Source: an uncultured Paracoccaceae bacterium (GTDB lineage: Bacteria > Pseudomonadota > Alphaproteobacteria > Rhodobacterales > Rhodobacteraceae). From it: a stretch of DNA of 64,000 bases. A program made the position numbers and the translations under genes. The notes under the pieces are model-generated. The model saw only the letters and a program-made list of their open reading frames with translations. It did no database searches and was not told where the DNA came from. The stretch is taken from assembly GCA_913061275.1 (NCBI GenBank), contig CAJXSR010000016.1, positions 22,911 through 86,910 of the forward strand, read 5' to 3'. Shown piece after piece: positions 37,268 to 46,203 of the stretch; position 1 is the first letter of the stretch, and each line of letters starts with the position of its first letter.

Positions 37268-37509
37268 CATTAGAGTATTGCGATGCAAATGGCGTTGTAA
37301 GCGCACGCGACATATGGCCTTTGTCGATCGTGTTTATGGATGAATACTTGATGCTTTTAGCGCATTGCAAGCTACGCGATGATTACCGTGCGTTTCGGGT
37401 GGATCGCATTGGGGCATTTCATTTGACGGGAAAATCATTCCAACCGCATCGCGTTGCAATGTTGCGGGTGTTTCTTGAACAGCTAAAGGCCTATAGCCCA
37501 CCTGAATAG
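37264..37509 (+). pseudogene. YafY-type HTH/WYL regulator, C-terminal WYL half (frameshifted)
   Basis: 81 codons beginning at a GTG that overlaps the upstream stop as GTGA. The protein (TLEYCDANGVVSARDIWPL ... LAHCKLRDDYRAFRVDRIGAF) is the WYL ligand-sensing domain that belongs on the HTH half just upstream. Either this is a broken gene, or the two halves are made separately through stop-start coupling, or by ribosomal frameshifting. There is no good ribosome site for the GTG apart from coupling. A break looks simplest. Confidence 0.75.
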
Positions 37510-37615
37510 GCGATGTTTTGCATTGTGATCGGCGAGGGTCGTTTTTGGCTTTGGTCTTTGTCGTAACTTCGCTACAATGATCGTAACAATAATAAATCTC
37601 GAGCAGGAGATACGA

Positions 37616-38857
37616 ATGAGACTTATAAGTATGGGGATGGCCGTTGCTATTTCCCTAAGCATGACGTTTGCAGCGCAAGCGAATACCATATCTGAAACCG
37701 ATACGATACTTGTCGCACAAAGCCATTCAGGGTTTAAACGCTGGGTGAAATCTTTTCGTGCAGTGGCGTTAAAAAACGGCGTCACTGCGCGTACATATGA
37801 CCGCGCTTTTAGGGGCGTGAAGCTGAACGCGCGTGTGGTGAAACTGGATCGTAAACAGGCAGAGTTTTCTCGGCAAATCTGGGATTATCTAGATACGGCG
37901 ACTTCACCTAAACGGGTGAAGAATGGCAAGGCAATGCTGGCGACACATAAGAAAACTCTGCGCCAGATTGAAAAGAAATATGGCGTTGATAAAGAGGTGG
38001 TTCTAGCCGTGTGGGGGCTGGAAAGTTCTTACGGCAAGAACATGGGCGACATCAATATAATCGAGGCTTTGGCAACTTTGGCTTATGATGGACGGCGTGA
38101 AAAGTTTGGCCGCCAGCAACTATTGGAAGCTTTGCGCATTATTCAACGTGGCGACATTACACCCAATCGTATGATGGGATCATGGGCAGGTGCTATGGGC
38201 CATACGCAGTTTATTCCTACAAGTTATCAGGCTTATGCGCAGGATTATGATGGCGACGGAAAACGCAATGTCTGGGATGTGCGTGACCCATCGGACGCTT
38301 TAGCATCAACTGCCAATTACCTGTCAGAGTTTGGATGGACAAAGGGCCAACCATGGGGGGTTGAGGTGAAATTGCCCGCTAAATTCAATTACGGAAATGC
38401 CAGTTTAAAAGTGAAAGCCACCCCTGCAAGATGGGCAGAATTGGGCGTACGCACAGTGCAAGGCAAAAAGATACCAAGCCATGGTAAGGGTTCTGTCTTT
38501 TTGCCAGCGGGTGCTGATGGCCCAGCATTTGTTGTTTTCAAAAACTTCTTTGTAATCAAACGCTATAATAATGCGAATTCTTACGCGATGGCTGTTGGGC
38601 ATCTGGGGGATCGGATTAAGGGCGGCGGTAGGTTTTCCAAAGAGTGGCCACGTGGCCCTGGTGCTTTGAAACTAGATGAAAAACTGGAAGTCCAGACACT
38701 ATTGAACCGTGCAGGTTATGATTTGGGTGAACCAGATGGTATAATCGGGCCTAAAACCATTGATGCGGTTAGTGCAATTCAGATCAGTTGGGGTCAGCAA
38801 CCAAACGGAAAAGCGGATCAGGATTTTTTGAAACTGTTGCGCAAGAAAGTGCGTTAA
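37616..38857 (+). CDS. Lytic murein transglycosylase, MltB-like (SLT_2 plus peptidoglycan-binding domain)
   Basis: 413 residues with a signal peptide (cleaved near AAQA, about residue 23). The SLT_2 transglycosylase domain has the catalytic glutamate E136 in VWGLESSYGKNMGD, and GSWAGAMGHTQFIPTSY further on. The C-terminal PG_binding_1 domain includes LLNRAGYDLGEPDGIIGPKT. It cuts glycan strands to 1,6-anhydro-muropeptides in the periplasm. The ATG at 37616 has CAGGAGA. Its stop overlaps the zapE stop on the other strand by four bases. Confidence 0.93.
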   Translation: MRLISMGMAVAISLSMTFAAQANTISETDTILVAQSHSGFKRWVKSFRAVALKNGVTARTYDRAFRGVKLNARVVKLDRKQAEFSRQIWDYLDTATSPKRVKNGKAMLATHKKTLRQIEKKYGVDKEVVLAVWGLESSYGKNMGDINIIEALATLAYDGRREKFGRQQLLEALRIIQRGDITPNRMMGSWAGAMGHTQFIPTSYQAYAQDYDGDGKRNVWDVRDPSDALASTANYLSEFGWTKGQPWGVEVKLPAKFNYGNASLKVKATPARWAELGVRTVQGKKIPSHGKGSVFLPAGADGPAFVVFKNFFVIKRYNNANSYAMAVGHLGDRIKGGGRFSKEWPRGPGALKLDEKLEVQTLLNRAGYDLGEPDGIIGPKTIDAVSAIQISWGQQPNGKADQDFLKLLRKKVR

Positions 38858-39966
38858 CTGCCCCAGTCAGACGATTGCATTTCGCGCAAACGACTGGCGG
38901 TGCGTTCAAATTCAAACGCACCCTTGCCGTCTGGGTACAGCATTTCTGGCTCGGCTGTGGCACTGGCTATCAGTTTGACTTTAGCCTCATATAAAGCGTC
39001 TATCAGGGTGACAAAGCGCTTGGCCTCATTGTTATTTGCTTTGGAAAGTTTCGGAATATCTGTGATGACTAAAAGCCGTAGCGCTTTTGCGATCGACAAG
39101 TAGTCACCTGGGCCAAGCGGAAGTGCACATAAATCATCAAAACTGGCTTTGCCAATGCCATTATTATATTGCGGTATCGTAATATCGCGGCCTTTATTTT
39201 TTATCACAAAAGGCGCAGATTTATCCCCTGACAGTTCTTGCCAAAGATGGTTGATCGCAAAATCAGTCGCTTCATCTAATGGGTGAAAATAAAGCTGCTG
39301 GTCGATTAAACGGTTCTGACGGTGATCTGTTTCACTGTCCAAATTATGTACAGAAAGGCGGGTTTCAAGTGTTTTGATGAACGGTAGAAACAATGATCGG
39401 TTCAGGCCGTTTTTATATAAATCACTTGGCGGACGATTAGAGGTTGTTACAATGACCATGCCAGCTGTAAAAAAATGTTCAAACAACCGCCCGACGATCA
39501 TGGCATCGGTAATGTCCGTTATTTGCATTTCATCAAAACACAATAAATCGGTTGAATTAATGATGTTTTGCGCAACAGGTTTTAAGGCATCGGTGGCACC
39601 CGTTTTACGTACCTGATGTATTGCGTCGTGGATTTCCTGCATAAACGCATGAAAATGTACCCGCCTTTTGGCTTTTGTCGGGGCTTGGTCGTAAAATAAA
39701 TCCATTAACATTGATTTGCCACGCCCGACGCCACCGTACATATAAAGCCCTTTGGGCGCACGGCGGTTACCAGAAAAAAATGATTTTAGATGGCCAAGTT
39801 TTGAGGGTTTATAATTGATTAAATCATGGTGCAGCTGGTCAAGTAGTAACAACGTATTGCGTTGGTTTGGGTCATCTTCTAATGCGCCTATTGAAACGCG
39901 GCGATTATATTCTGTGATCGGTGACACGTGCACGATACCCTGTGATCTATTTATATAATAAGGCAT
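38854..39966 (-). CDS. zapE: Cell-division ATPase ZapE (AFG1/LACE1 family)
   Basis: About 370 residues of an AFG1-type AAA ATPase that acts on the FtsZ ring. The Walker A is YGGVGRGKSMLMDLFYD (about residues 77-93), the Walker B is LLCFDEMQITDITDAMI, and TTSNRPPSDLYKNGL is the sensor region. The PITEYNRRVSIGALEDDP start region is family-typical. The ATG at 39966 has no ribosome site; GTG codons at 39933 and 39927 with AGGG upstream could be the true start, making the protein 11-13 residues shorter. Convergent and overlapping with the SLT_2 transglycosylase gene. Confidence 0.92.
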   Translation of the reverse strand: MPYYINRSQGIVHVSPITEYNRRVSIGALEDDPNQRNTLLLLDQLHHDLINYKPSKLGHLKSFFSGNRRAPKGLYMYGGVGRGKSMLMDLFYDQAPTKAKRRVHFHAFMQEIHDAIHQVRKTGATDALKPVAQNIINSTDLLCFDEMQITDITDAMIVGRLFEHFFTAGMVIVTTSNRPPSDLYKNGLNRSLFLPFIKTLETRLSVHNLDSETDHRQNRLIDQQLYFHPLDEATDFAINHLWQELSGDKSAPFVIKNKGRDITIPQYNNGIGKASFDDLCALPLGPGDYLSIAKALRLLVITDIPKLSKANNNEAKRFVTLIDALYEAKVKLIASATAEPEMLYPDGKGAFEFERTASRLREMQSSDWGS

Positions 39967-40079
39967 AACAATTAATATGCCCTACGACAATGAAGAATGA
40001 TTTGCGCAATGGAAAGTAGACTGCTGGCAACTATTGCAATGATTGTATATTTAAACATTGCCAAAACTATTGAGCATGC

Positions 40080-40095
40080 GTATATATTGATATAC
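40080..40095. promoter_or_regulatory. Inverted repeat upstream of the mobile mystery protein A gene
   Basis: GTATATATTGATATAC has perfect 6-bp arms around a 4-nt centre, ending 34 bp before the start codon at 40130 and inside an AT-rich promoter-like stretch. A likely operator for the adjacent HTH protein, by analogy with antitoxin-type autoregulation. The repeat is seen; binding is inferred. Confidence 0.4.
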
Positions 40096-40129
40096 TTTTA
40101 CATATTTATCCTAAAGCGCGAGTGCTTAT

Positions 40130-40570
40130 ATGTCTGTTAAATCTTCAATACAAAGACAAAATGCTAGGCTGGTTGATCGTATTGCGCCACGCATGGATGA
40201 AGTAAATGCACCAGAAGAAGGTTGGCTGAAAACTATACGTGCAGCATTAGGTATGTCAGGATCACATGTTGCAAAGCGTATAAATGTAACGCGTGCGGCG
40301 ATCTACCAAGCTGAAAGAAATGAACGCGAAGGGGCCATAACTTTGCGGCAAATGGAAAAACTGGCAGATGCGATGGGTGCAAAATTTGTATATGCTGTTG
40401 TACCAAACGGTAGCGTAAATGAAGTTTTAGAGCGTCAAGCTCTGTCCAAAGCAACATTGCAAATGGGGGCTGGAACGGAATCATTGCCGCCGATAAAGCT
40501 ACGCGAAAAAATAAAAAGCCTTGCGAGTGAAATATTACGGGAACGCCCGTTAGATTTCTGGGATGATTAA
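40130..40570 (+). CDS. Mobile mystery protein A (HTH DNA-binding, TIGR02612)
   Basis: A 146-residue protein of the mobile mystery protein A family. An N-terminal KSSIQRQNARLVDRI, a central helix-turn-helix (MSGSHVAKRINVTRAAIYQAERNE) and the end LREKIKSLASEILRERPLDFWDD are the family marks. Normally a Fic-domain mobile mystery protein B gene follows directly, the pair behaving like a mobile toxin-antitoxin-type unit. Here nothing like it follows; 330 bp of AT-rich non-coding DNA comes next. So this is an orphan regulator, perhaps the retained antitoxin half. No terminal repeats are visible. Confidence 0.85.
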   Translation: MSVKSSIQRQNARLVDRIAPRMDEVNAPEEGWLKTIRAALGMSGSHVAKRINVTRAAIYQAERNEREGAITLRQMEKLADAMGAKFVYAVVPNGSVNEVLERQALSKATLQMGAGTESLPPIKLREKIKSLASEILRERPLDFWDD

Positions 40571-40902
40571 ATCATAGGCTTTAGGCAATGCTTAGGTAAG
40601 TGGTATTGAATATTCTATTTTAATATAAGCAGAAGTGATTACATCATTAATGAAAGCGATTTAATATATAGTGAAAATATATTGACAGTTGAAAGACTCT
40701 TGTACAATCTTCTTCATAAGATCATGGCGCTATCTGCTGCGTATGAAATTTCTTAGAAGGATGCTGAATACACAGTGCTGTTACAAATGCGTACGTAAAG
40801 TGTTACAGTAGGGGTACATGGTTTAAAAGTGGCGCCAGAAAATAATGCGCTTAGACTAAAATTTAGTCAAACTATTATGAATAACAACCGGGAGAACATA
40901 TA
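40571..40902. promoter_or_regulatory. AT-rich gap with the ABC-operon promoter region
   Basis: No gene or Fic-domain remnant is seen. TTGACA (40682-40687) and TACAAT (40703-40708) look like -35 and -10 boxes, but the spacing is 15 bp, shorter than ideal. They lie about 195 bp before the solute-binding-protein start, leaving room for a long leader. GGGAGAA just before the ATG at 40903 is a good ribosome site. Confidence 0.4.
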
Positions 40903-42945
40903 ATGAAAACACTAACCTTATCAGGTGTCGCATGGCTGACACTGACGGGCGCTGCCGTTGCCGGCACATGCCCAGCAGCGACGGTTGCCGACATGGCAGG
41001 CGTTGCGCGTGGTGCTTATCCACAAATATTTGAACTTGCAGAGTACGAATCTTTAGGTAACTGCACTATGGAATTTGCTGCAAACCCTGCATCTGAAGCA
41101 CTGAATGCACGTATTCGTGGCAATGGCCCACTGCCTGCCGTTGCAGATCGCATTCCAGCAGAGCCGCTGATTATGACACCTTATGATTCTGTCGGCACAT
41201 ATGGCGGCACGTTTGATGCGCTTTCAAATGCAACTGAATCTGGCACATCGGACTTTATGTCTATTCGTCACGTAAACCTTGTGCGTTATTCTGACGATCT
41301 GACTACCATCGTGCCAAACGTTGCCAAGAGCTGGGAATGGAATGCTGATTTTACACAGCTGACTTTTCATCTTCGTAAAGGCCATAAATGGTCTGATGGT
41401 GCACCATTCGGCGCACGTGACGTAAAGTTTTGGTATGACAATCTAGCGGTTGATAGCAATGTACGTGAAAAGCCAAAAGATTATGTTCTGGTTGCAGGTG
41501 AAAAAATTGATGTTGTTGTTGTTGATGAGCAAACTGTTCAATTCAACCTGCCATCACCAAAGCCAGGCCTGTTGTCACACTTTGCCAATCACTATGCGCA
41601 AGGTTTCCAACCGATGCATTTCTTGGGTAAATATCACCCAGATATTACAGCTACCGCTGATGCTGACGCGAAGGCACTTGGTTTTGAAGGTGGTTACGAT
41701 CTGATCAAAGCTTACTACGGTAACTCTGACTGGATGGATACGCCAACACCGATGTTGGCTAAACCTGATCTTGTAGCTGGCCTGCCAGCAGATACAGTGC
41801 CAACTTTGGAAAGCCACATTATCATCTCTGAAACAACGGAAGGCCGCCACTTGGTTGCTAACCCGTATTTCTTCCAGGTTGATACTGCAGGTAACCAGTT
41901 GCCATATATCAATGAGCAAGATGAGTTGTTTGTCGGCGAAAGCGAAGTGCGTTTGCTAAAATTGGTCAACTCTGAAGTTGATTATAAAGCACAAGCACTG
42001 AACCTTGATTATGCACCTCTATTGATGGAAAATCAGGAAAAGGGTGATTTCACCGTTGATCTGAAACCAGAGATTGCCATCGGTACATTCGCGTTTAACG
42101 TCACATCTGAAAACCTTGAGAAGCGTAAAGTCTTTGGTGACATACGGTTCCGTGAGGCGATGTCTCTTGCGATGAACCGCGATGAAATGAACGAAGTTGT
42201 TTATTTTGGTCTAGGTAAGCCAGTGCAATATGTTGCTTTCTCACCTTCGCCTTCGTTTATCAGCGAAGAGCTGGAAACCTATATGGCCCAGTTCGATGCT
42301 GCTAAAGCAAATGCTTTGCTTGATGAAATTGGCATGGTTGATGTAGACGGTGACGGAATGCGTGAATTGCCAAATGGCGAAACATTGGTTCTTAACCTAC
42401 AAGTTGCAACACAAGGTATTTCAGTGAAATTGGTCGAACTGGCTGGTCAAAACTGGAAAGACGTTGGTATCAACAACACAGTGAAAGAAGTTACAACGGA
42501 TGAGTATCGTTCGGCGCAATCTTCCAACCAACTGGATGTGACCATGTATGCCAAAGGCCAACCATTGGCTGTTATTTTGGGCAACGCGGAAGTGTTCCAA
42601 CCACCGTTTGATAACTACTTCAACCTGCGTTCAGGTATGCTTTGGGGTGAATATATCGACAGCAATGGTGCAACAGGTGTAAAACCACCAGAGTATGTTT
42701 ACCAAATGATGGCTGATATTGATGCGTTCCAAGGTGCGGTTGCTGGTTCTGACGAATCAAACGCGATTGGTAAACGTCTGGTTGAAACCATGGCACACAA
42801 CCTGTTGTTTATTGGTACTGTGAAAGCAGTTGCACCGATCTACCACAGCAATAAGCTGAAGAACTTTACAGAGTTCAAAACGCAATCATATGCGTACTAC
42901 CGGTCTTATCCTTACCGCCCAACACAGTGGTACTTGACTGAGTAA
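40903..42945 (+). CDS. ABC transporter solute-binding protein, peptide/opine family (SBP_bac_5)
   Basis: A 680-residue periplasmic receptor, longer than usual for DppA-type proteins (about 530). A signal peptide ends about AAVAG. An N-terminal extension to residue ~85 carries two cysteines (GTCPAATV and LGNCTMEF) that could pair. The core matches the family (LVRYSDDLTTIVPNVAKSWEWN, FHLRKGHKWSDGAPFGARDVKFWYD). Large members of this type pair with opine, alpha-galactoside or oligopeptide systems, so the ligand is open. The gene is followed by a perfect stem-loop and the permease genes. Confidence 0.9.
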   Translation: MKTLTLSGVAWLTLTGAAVAGTCPAATVADMAGVARGAYPQIFELAEYESLGNCTMEFAANPASEALNARIRGNGPLPAVADRIPAEPLIMTPYDSVGTYGGTFDALSNATESGTSDFMSIRHVNLVRYSDDLTTIVPNVAKSWEWNADFTQLTFHLRKGHKWSDGAPFGARDVKFWYDNLAVDSNVREKPKDYVLVAGEKIDVVVVDEQTVQFNLPSPKPGLLSHFANHYAQGFQPMHFLGKYHPDITATADADAKALGFEGGYDLIKAYYGNSDWMDTPTPMLAKPDLVAGLPADTVPTLESHIIISETTEGRHLVANPYFFQVDTAGNQLPYINEQDELFVGESEVRLLKLVNSEVDYKAQALNLDYAPLLMENQEKGDFTVDLKPEIAIGTFAFNVTSENLEKRKVFGDIRFREAMSLAMNRDEMNEVVYFGLGKPVQYVAFSPSPSFISEELETYMAQFDAAKANALLDEIGMVDVDGDGMRELPNGETLVLNLQVATQGISVKLVELAGQNWKDVGINNTVKEVTTDEYRSAQSSNQLDVTMYAKGQPLAVILGNAEVFQPPFDNYFNLRSGMLWGEYIDSNGATGVKPPEYVYQMMADIDAFQGAVAGSDESNAIGKRLVETMAHNLLFIGTVKAVAPIYHSNKLKNFTEFKTQSYAYYRSYPYRPTQWYLTE

Positions 42946-42964
42946 TTTCAGAATATCCAAAAAA

Positions 42965-42992
42965 ACCTTGGGCGATGCGAGTTGCCCAAGGT
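42965..42992 (+). terminator. Intercistronic stem-loop after the solute-binding-protein gene
   Basis: Arms ACCTTGGGC (42965-42973) and GCCCAAGGT (42984-42992) make a perfect 9-bp stem with a 10-nt loop, 20 nt after the stop and 58 nt before the first permease. No T-run follows, so it is more likely a 3'-protecting or attenuating hairpin that keeps the binding-protein message in excess. Confidence 0.6.
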
Positions 42993-43049
42993 ACGAATAT
43001 AAGATGGGTCACAGACCTACGAACATTTTGCTGGGGAGCATGAGCATCA

Positions 43050-44054
43050 ATGTTACAATTTGCTAGATTTGCATTTATTCGCGCAGTATTGGCCATATCA
43101 ACACTTATACTGGTTTCATTCATTGTTTTTTCCTTGATGGAGTTGGTTCCAGGTGATTGCGCAGAGCGCTACCTGGCATTTAAAAACTCTCAAGGTTCTA
43201 TGATTTCATTGGCAGATATTGAAGCCGAGCGCGTACGACTTGGGCTAAACCAGCCGTATATTCAACGTTGGGGCAGCTGGATTATCAACGCGTTTCAAGG
43301 TGAATTTGGTGACAGTTGTATTTTACGTCTGAACATCAGTCAGTTGCTGGGTGAGAAATACTGGCTAAGTCTAGGTCTGTGTTTGTCAGCTTTGATATTA
43401 GCTTATGCAATCGCAATCCCAGTCGGGATTCTGGCAGCAACATCTAAGAATGCTGCCCTTAACAACGGCCTGCGTCTGGTTAGCTATTTGGGTCTGGCTT
43501 TGCCAAACTTCCTGCTAGCATTGATGATTATGTTGTTCTCAACCGTCATGTTCGGAGATAGTTTGACGGGCTTGTTTTCAAAAGAGTTTCGTGATGCGGC
43601 TTGGTCTTATGACAGATTCAAAGATTTCTTAGGTCACGTCTGGCTACCGATCTTTATTCTGGGCTGGTCTGCGACCGCCTTTGCCATTCAAACTGTACGG
43701 GCTTTGATGTCAGATGAAATCGGCAAGTTGTATGTTACAGCCGCCGCCGCGCGCGGTGTATCTGGGCGACGTTTGCTGATGCGCTATCCTGCACGCCATG
43801 CGCTAAGCCCGATCATCAACTCTTTGGGGTTTGATTTGAACCGTATATTTAACGAGCTGCCGATTGTGGCGTTGATCCTGACACTGACAGAAGCGGGGTC
43901 ATTGTTAATTGAAGCTCTGGCGCGATCCAATGACCAACAACTTGCCGGCGCGATTATATTCTTGCTGACAGCCAGTATTGTCACGATTAACTTCGTGACG
44001 GATATAATATTGGCACTTACCGATCCACGCGTTCGCCGCAGCATTGTAGGATAA
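43050..44054 (+). CDS. ABC transporter permease, DppB-like
   Basis: A 334-residue inner-membrane permease with about six helices and an N-terminal family start (MLQFARFAFIRAVLAISTLILVSFIVF). The EAA-type loop YVTAAAARGVSGRRLLMRYPARHAL contacts the ATPases. The periplasmic loop after helix 1 includes LVPGDCAERYLAFKNSQGS, a motif shared with large oligopeptide-type systems. GGGGAG precedes the start. First permease of the four-gene transport module after the binding protein. Confidence 0.9.
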   Translation: MLQFARFAFIRAVLAISTLILVSFIVFSLMELVPGDCAERYLAFKNSQGSMISLADIEAERVRLGLNQPYIQRWGSWIINAFQGEFGDSCILRLNISQLLGEKYWLSLGLCLSALILAYAIAIPVGILAATSKNAALNNGLRLVSYLGLALPNFLLALMIMLFSTVMFGDSLTGLFSKEFRDAAWSYDRFKDFLGHVWLPIFILGWSATAFAIQTVRALMSDEIGKLYVTAAAARGVSGRRLLMRYPARHALSPIINSLGFDLNRIFNELPIVALILTLTEAGSLLIEALARSNDQQLAGAIIFLLTASIVTINFVTDIILALTDPRVRRSIVG

Positions 44055-44059
44055 GAGAT

Positions 44060-45208
44060 ATGACCGATACAACAAACATAGATGCACTCGCGGAACAAAA
44101 GCTGAAAGAAGCATATTTTACCGCTTCACAAGGCCAGCTAATTTGGCAACGGTTTAAGAAAAACAAATCTGCCCTGTTTGGGGCGTGGGTTTTGATAATT
44201 CTGATCCTCTCGGGTATTTTTGCACCGTTTCTAACGCCTTATGACGCTACCATTGCAGGTCGTGACAAGGATTATCTGAATGGGGCACCGCAAATTCCAT
44301 CATTTTGTGATGAGAACGGTTGTTCAATGCGTCCGTTTATTTACACAACCGAGCGCACCCGTTCGATTAAAACCAACTTTCGTTGGGTGACTGAAACCGA
44401 TACCAGCCTAGAGGGGCGCCGGTATATGACGTTCTTTTCTGAAGGCACTGAATATAGCCTGTTTGGTATAACAATGGATACACATCTGTTTGGCGTAGAC
44501 AGGGGATTTATCCATATATTTGGTACAGACTCGACTGGTAAGGATATTTATTCACGTACTTTAACAGCGATTAATACGTCTATGGCGGTGGGCACGATCG
44601 GGGTGTTTATCGCCTTTGTTTTAGCTTTGGCTATTGGGGGTATTGCGGGGTATTATGGTGGCTGGATAGACTCTGGTTTGCAAATGATGACAGATACGGT
44701 TCGAACCATTCCCAGTATTCCGCTGTTTATGGCCCTTGCAGCATTTATCCCTGATACATGGAGCGCGGAGGCGAGGTTCTTTTTCATCTCGATGGTGTTG
44801 GGGCTGATCGGCTGGCCGACATTGGCACGCCGTATCCGCACGCACTTGCTAACGGAACGCAATCAGGAATATGTGCTTGCCGCACAACTGTGTGGTGCAT
44901 CACCCGGACATATTATCCGCCGGCATTTGTTGCCTAGTTTCACCAGTTATATCATCGTCGATTTGGTGATTTCATTCCCTTATATGGTGTTATCAGAAAC
45001 CGCACTTAGCTTTATCGGGCTGGGGTTGAAAGACCCTGTGAACTCATTGGGGGTGATGTTGCAAAACGTGACCAGCGCCGATGTTCTGCTGAATTATCAG
45101 TGGTACTTTATCCCCGTAGTCTTTTTTATAATACTTGTGTTGGCCTTTGTGTTCGTCGGTGACGGATTACGCGATGCCGCCGACCCATATTCGGATAGCA
45201 GCAAATGA
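44060..45208 (+). CDS. ABC transporter permease, DppC-like, with long periplasmic insertion
   Basis: A 382-residue permease, about 80 residues longer than ordinary DppC. The first helix (FGAWVLIILILSGIFAPFL) is followed by an unusually long periplasmic loop, residues about 55-155, with GAPQIPSFCDENGCSMRPF and the family's FGTDSTGKDIYSR. The EAA loop is EYVLAAQLCGASPGHIIRRHLLP. Such insertions occur in YejE-like and opine-type systems. It starts 5 nt after the partner permease and overlaps the ATPase gene (ATGA). Confidence 0.9.
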   Translation: MTDTTNIDALAEQKLKEAYFTASQGQLIWQRFKKNKSALFGAWVLIILILSGIFAPFLTPYDATIAGRDKDYLNGAPQIPSFCDENGCSMRPFIYTTERTRSIKTNFRWVTETDTSLEGRRYMTFFSEGTEYSLFGITMDTHLFGVDRGFIHIFGTDSTGKDIYSRTLTAINTSMAVGTIGVFIAFVLALAIGGIAGYYGGWIDSGLQMMTDTVRTIPSIPLFMALAAFIPDTWSAEARFFFISMVLGLIGWPTLARRIRTHLLTERNQEYVLAAQLCGASPGHIIRRHLLPSFTSYIIVDLVISFPYMVLSETALSFIGLGLKDPVNSLGVMLQNVTSADVLLNYQWYFIPVVFFIILVLAFVFVGDGLRDAADPYSDSSK

Positions 45209-46203
45209 CCAGACTTCTTGATGTAGAAAACCTGACCCTTCAGTTCGATACGGACGAGGGTCGGATCACCGCAGTTGATAATGTATCTTTTAACTTGGAA
45301 GCAGGCGAGGTCATGGGCCTTGTGGGCGAAAGTGGATCTGGTAAATCTGTAACTGCAAAATCTGTTATGAAACTGAATCCTTCCAATGCGATTTATGGCG
45401 ATCAAACCAAGATCACTTTACATCTGGACAGCGGGCCAGTTGATATTATGTCACTTAAAACCTCAAACGATTTACAGGTCGTACGTGGCGGTGCGATATC
45501 AATGATTTTCCAAGAGCCAATGGCCAGTTTTGCGCCTGCAATCTCTATCGGTAATCAGATGGTTGAACAGCTGCAAATTCATTCGGATATGAATACAAAA
45601 CAAGCCACTCAGCTGTCTATTGAAATGCTTGACCGTGTGGGTATTTCTGATGCAAGTACTCGTTTTAAGCAGTTTGCGTTTGAGCTGTCAGGCGGGATGC
45701 GCCAACGCGCGATGATTGCGATGGCCCTTTCAACCAAGCCTAAACTGTTGATAGCCGATGAACCTACAACCGCGCTGGATGTGACTATTCAGGCGCAGGT
45801 TATTGACTTGATGAAAGACCTTGTCAAAGATTTTGGCATGGGGATTGTCTTTATTACCCACGATTTGGGAGTGATCGCACAAACAGCCGATAAAGTGGCT
45901 GTGATGTATCTGGGCCGATTGGTAGAGCAGGGTGCAGTACGCGATGTAATTCGCAACCCGTCCCATCCTTATACTAAGGGGCTAATTGCAGCTTTGCCTA
46001 GCCTAGATGATCTGGATACACCGTTGACGCCTATTCCGGGTGATATTCCATCACCGTTAGAACGCCCACCGGGATGTGTTTTTAATACGCGTTGTTCGTC
46101 CATTGTTGGTGCACAATGTTCATCTGTTGTACCTGAATTTTCTAACGTAACTGACAATCATCAGGTGGCGTGCCATATTTATGATGAAGGAGCTTCAAAA
46201 TGA
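45205..46203 (+). CDS. ABC transporter ATP-binding protein, DppD-like
   Basis: A 332-residue ATPase. The Walker A is GESGSGKSVTAKSV, the signature is ELSGGMRQRAMIAMAL, the Walker B is LLIADEPTTALDVT, and the switch histidine is in FITHDLGVIAQ. The C-terminal oligopeptide-type extension (PIPGDIPSPLERPPGCVFNTRC) with clustered cysteines is present, as in the family that can carry an iron-sulfur or zinc site. Overlaps both neighbours by ATGA. Confidence 0.93.
   Translation: MTRLLDVENLTLQFDTDEGRITAVDNVSFNLEAGEVMGLVGESGSGKSVTAKSVMKLNPSNAIYGDQTKITLHLDSGPVDIMSLKTSNDLQVVRGGAISMIFQEPMASFAPAISIGNQMVEQLQIHSDMNTKQATQLSIEMLDRVGISDASTRFKQFAFELSGGMRQRAMIAMALSTKPKLLIADEPTTALDVTIQAQVIDLMKDLVKDFGMGIVFITHDLGVIAQTADKVAVMYLGRLVEQGAVRDVIRNPSHPYTKGLIAALPSLDDLDTPLTPIPGDIPSPLERPPGCVFNTRCSSIVGAQCSSVVPEFSNVTDNHQVACHIYDEGASK

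Noticed and set aside
40571..40902. Fic-domain partner (mobile mystery protein B) or its remnant
   Set aside because: No reading frame or HPFxxGNGR-type motif visible in either strand of this gap.
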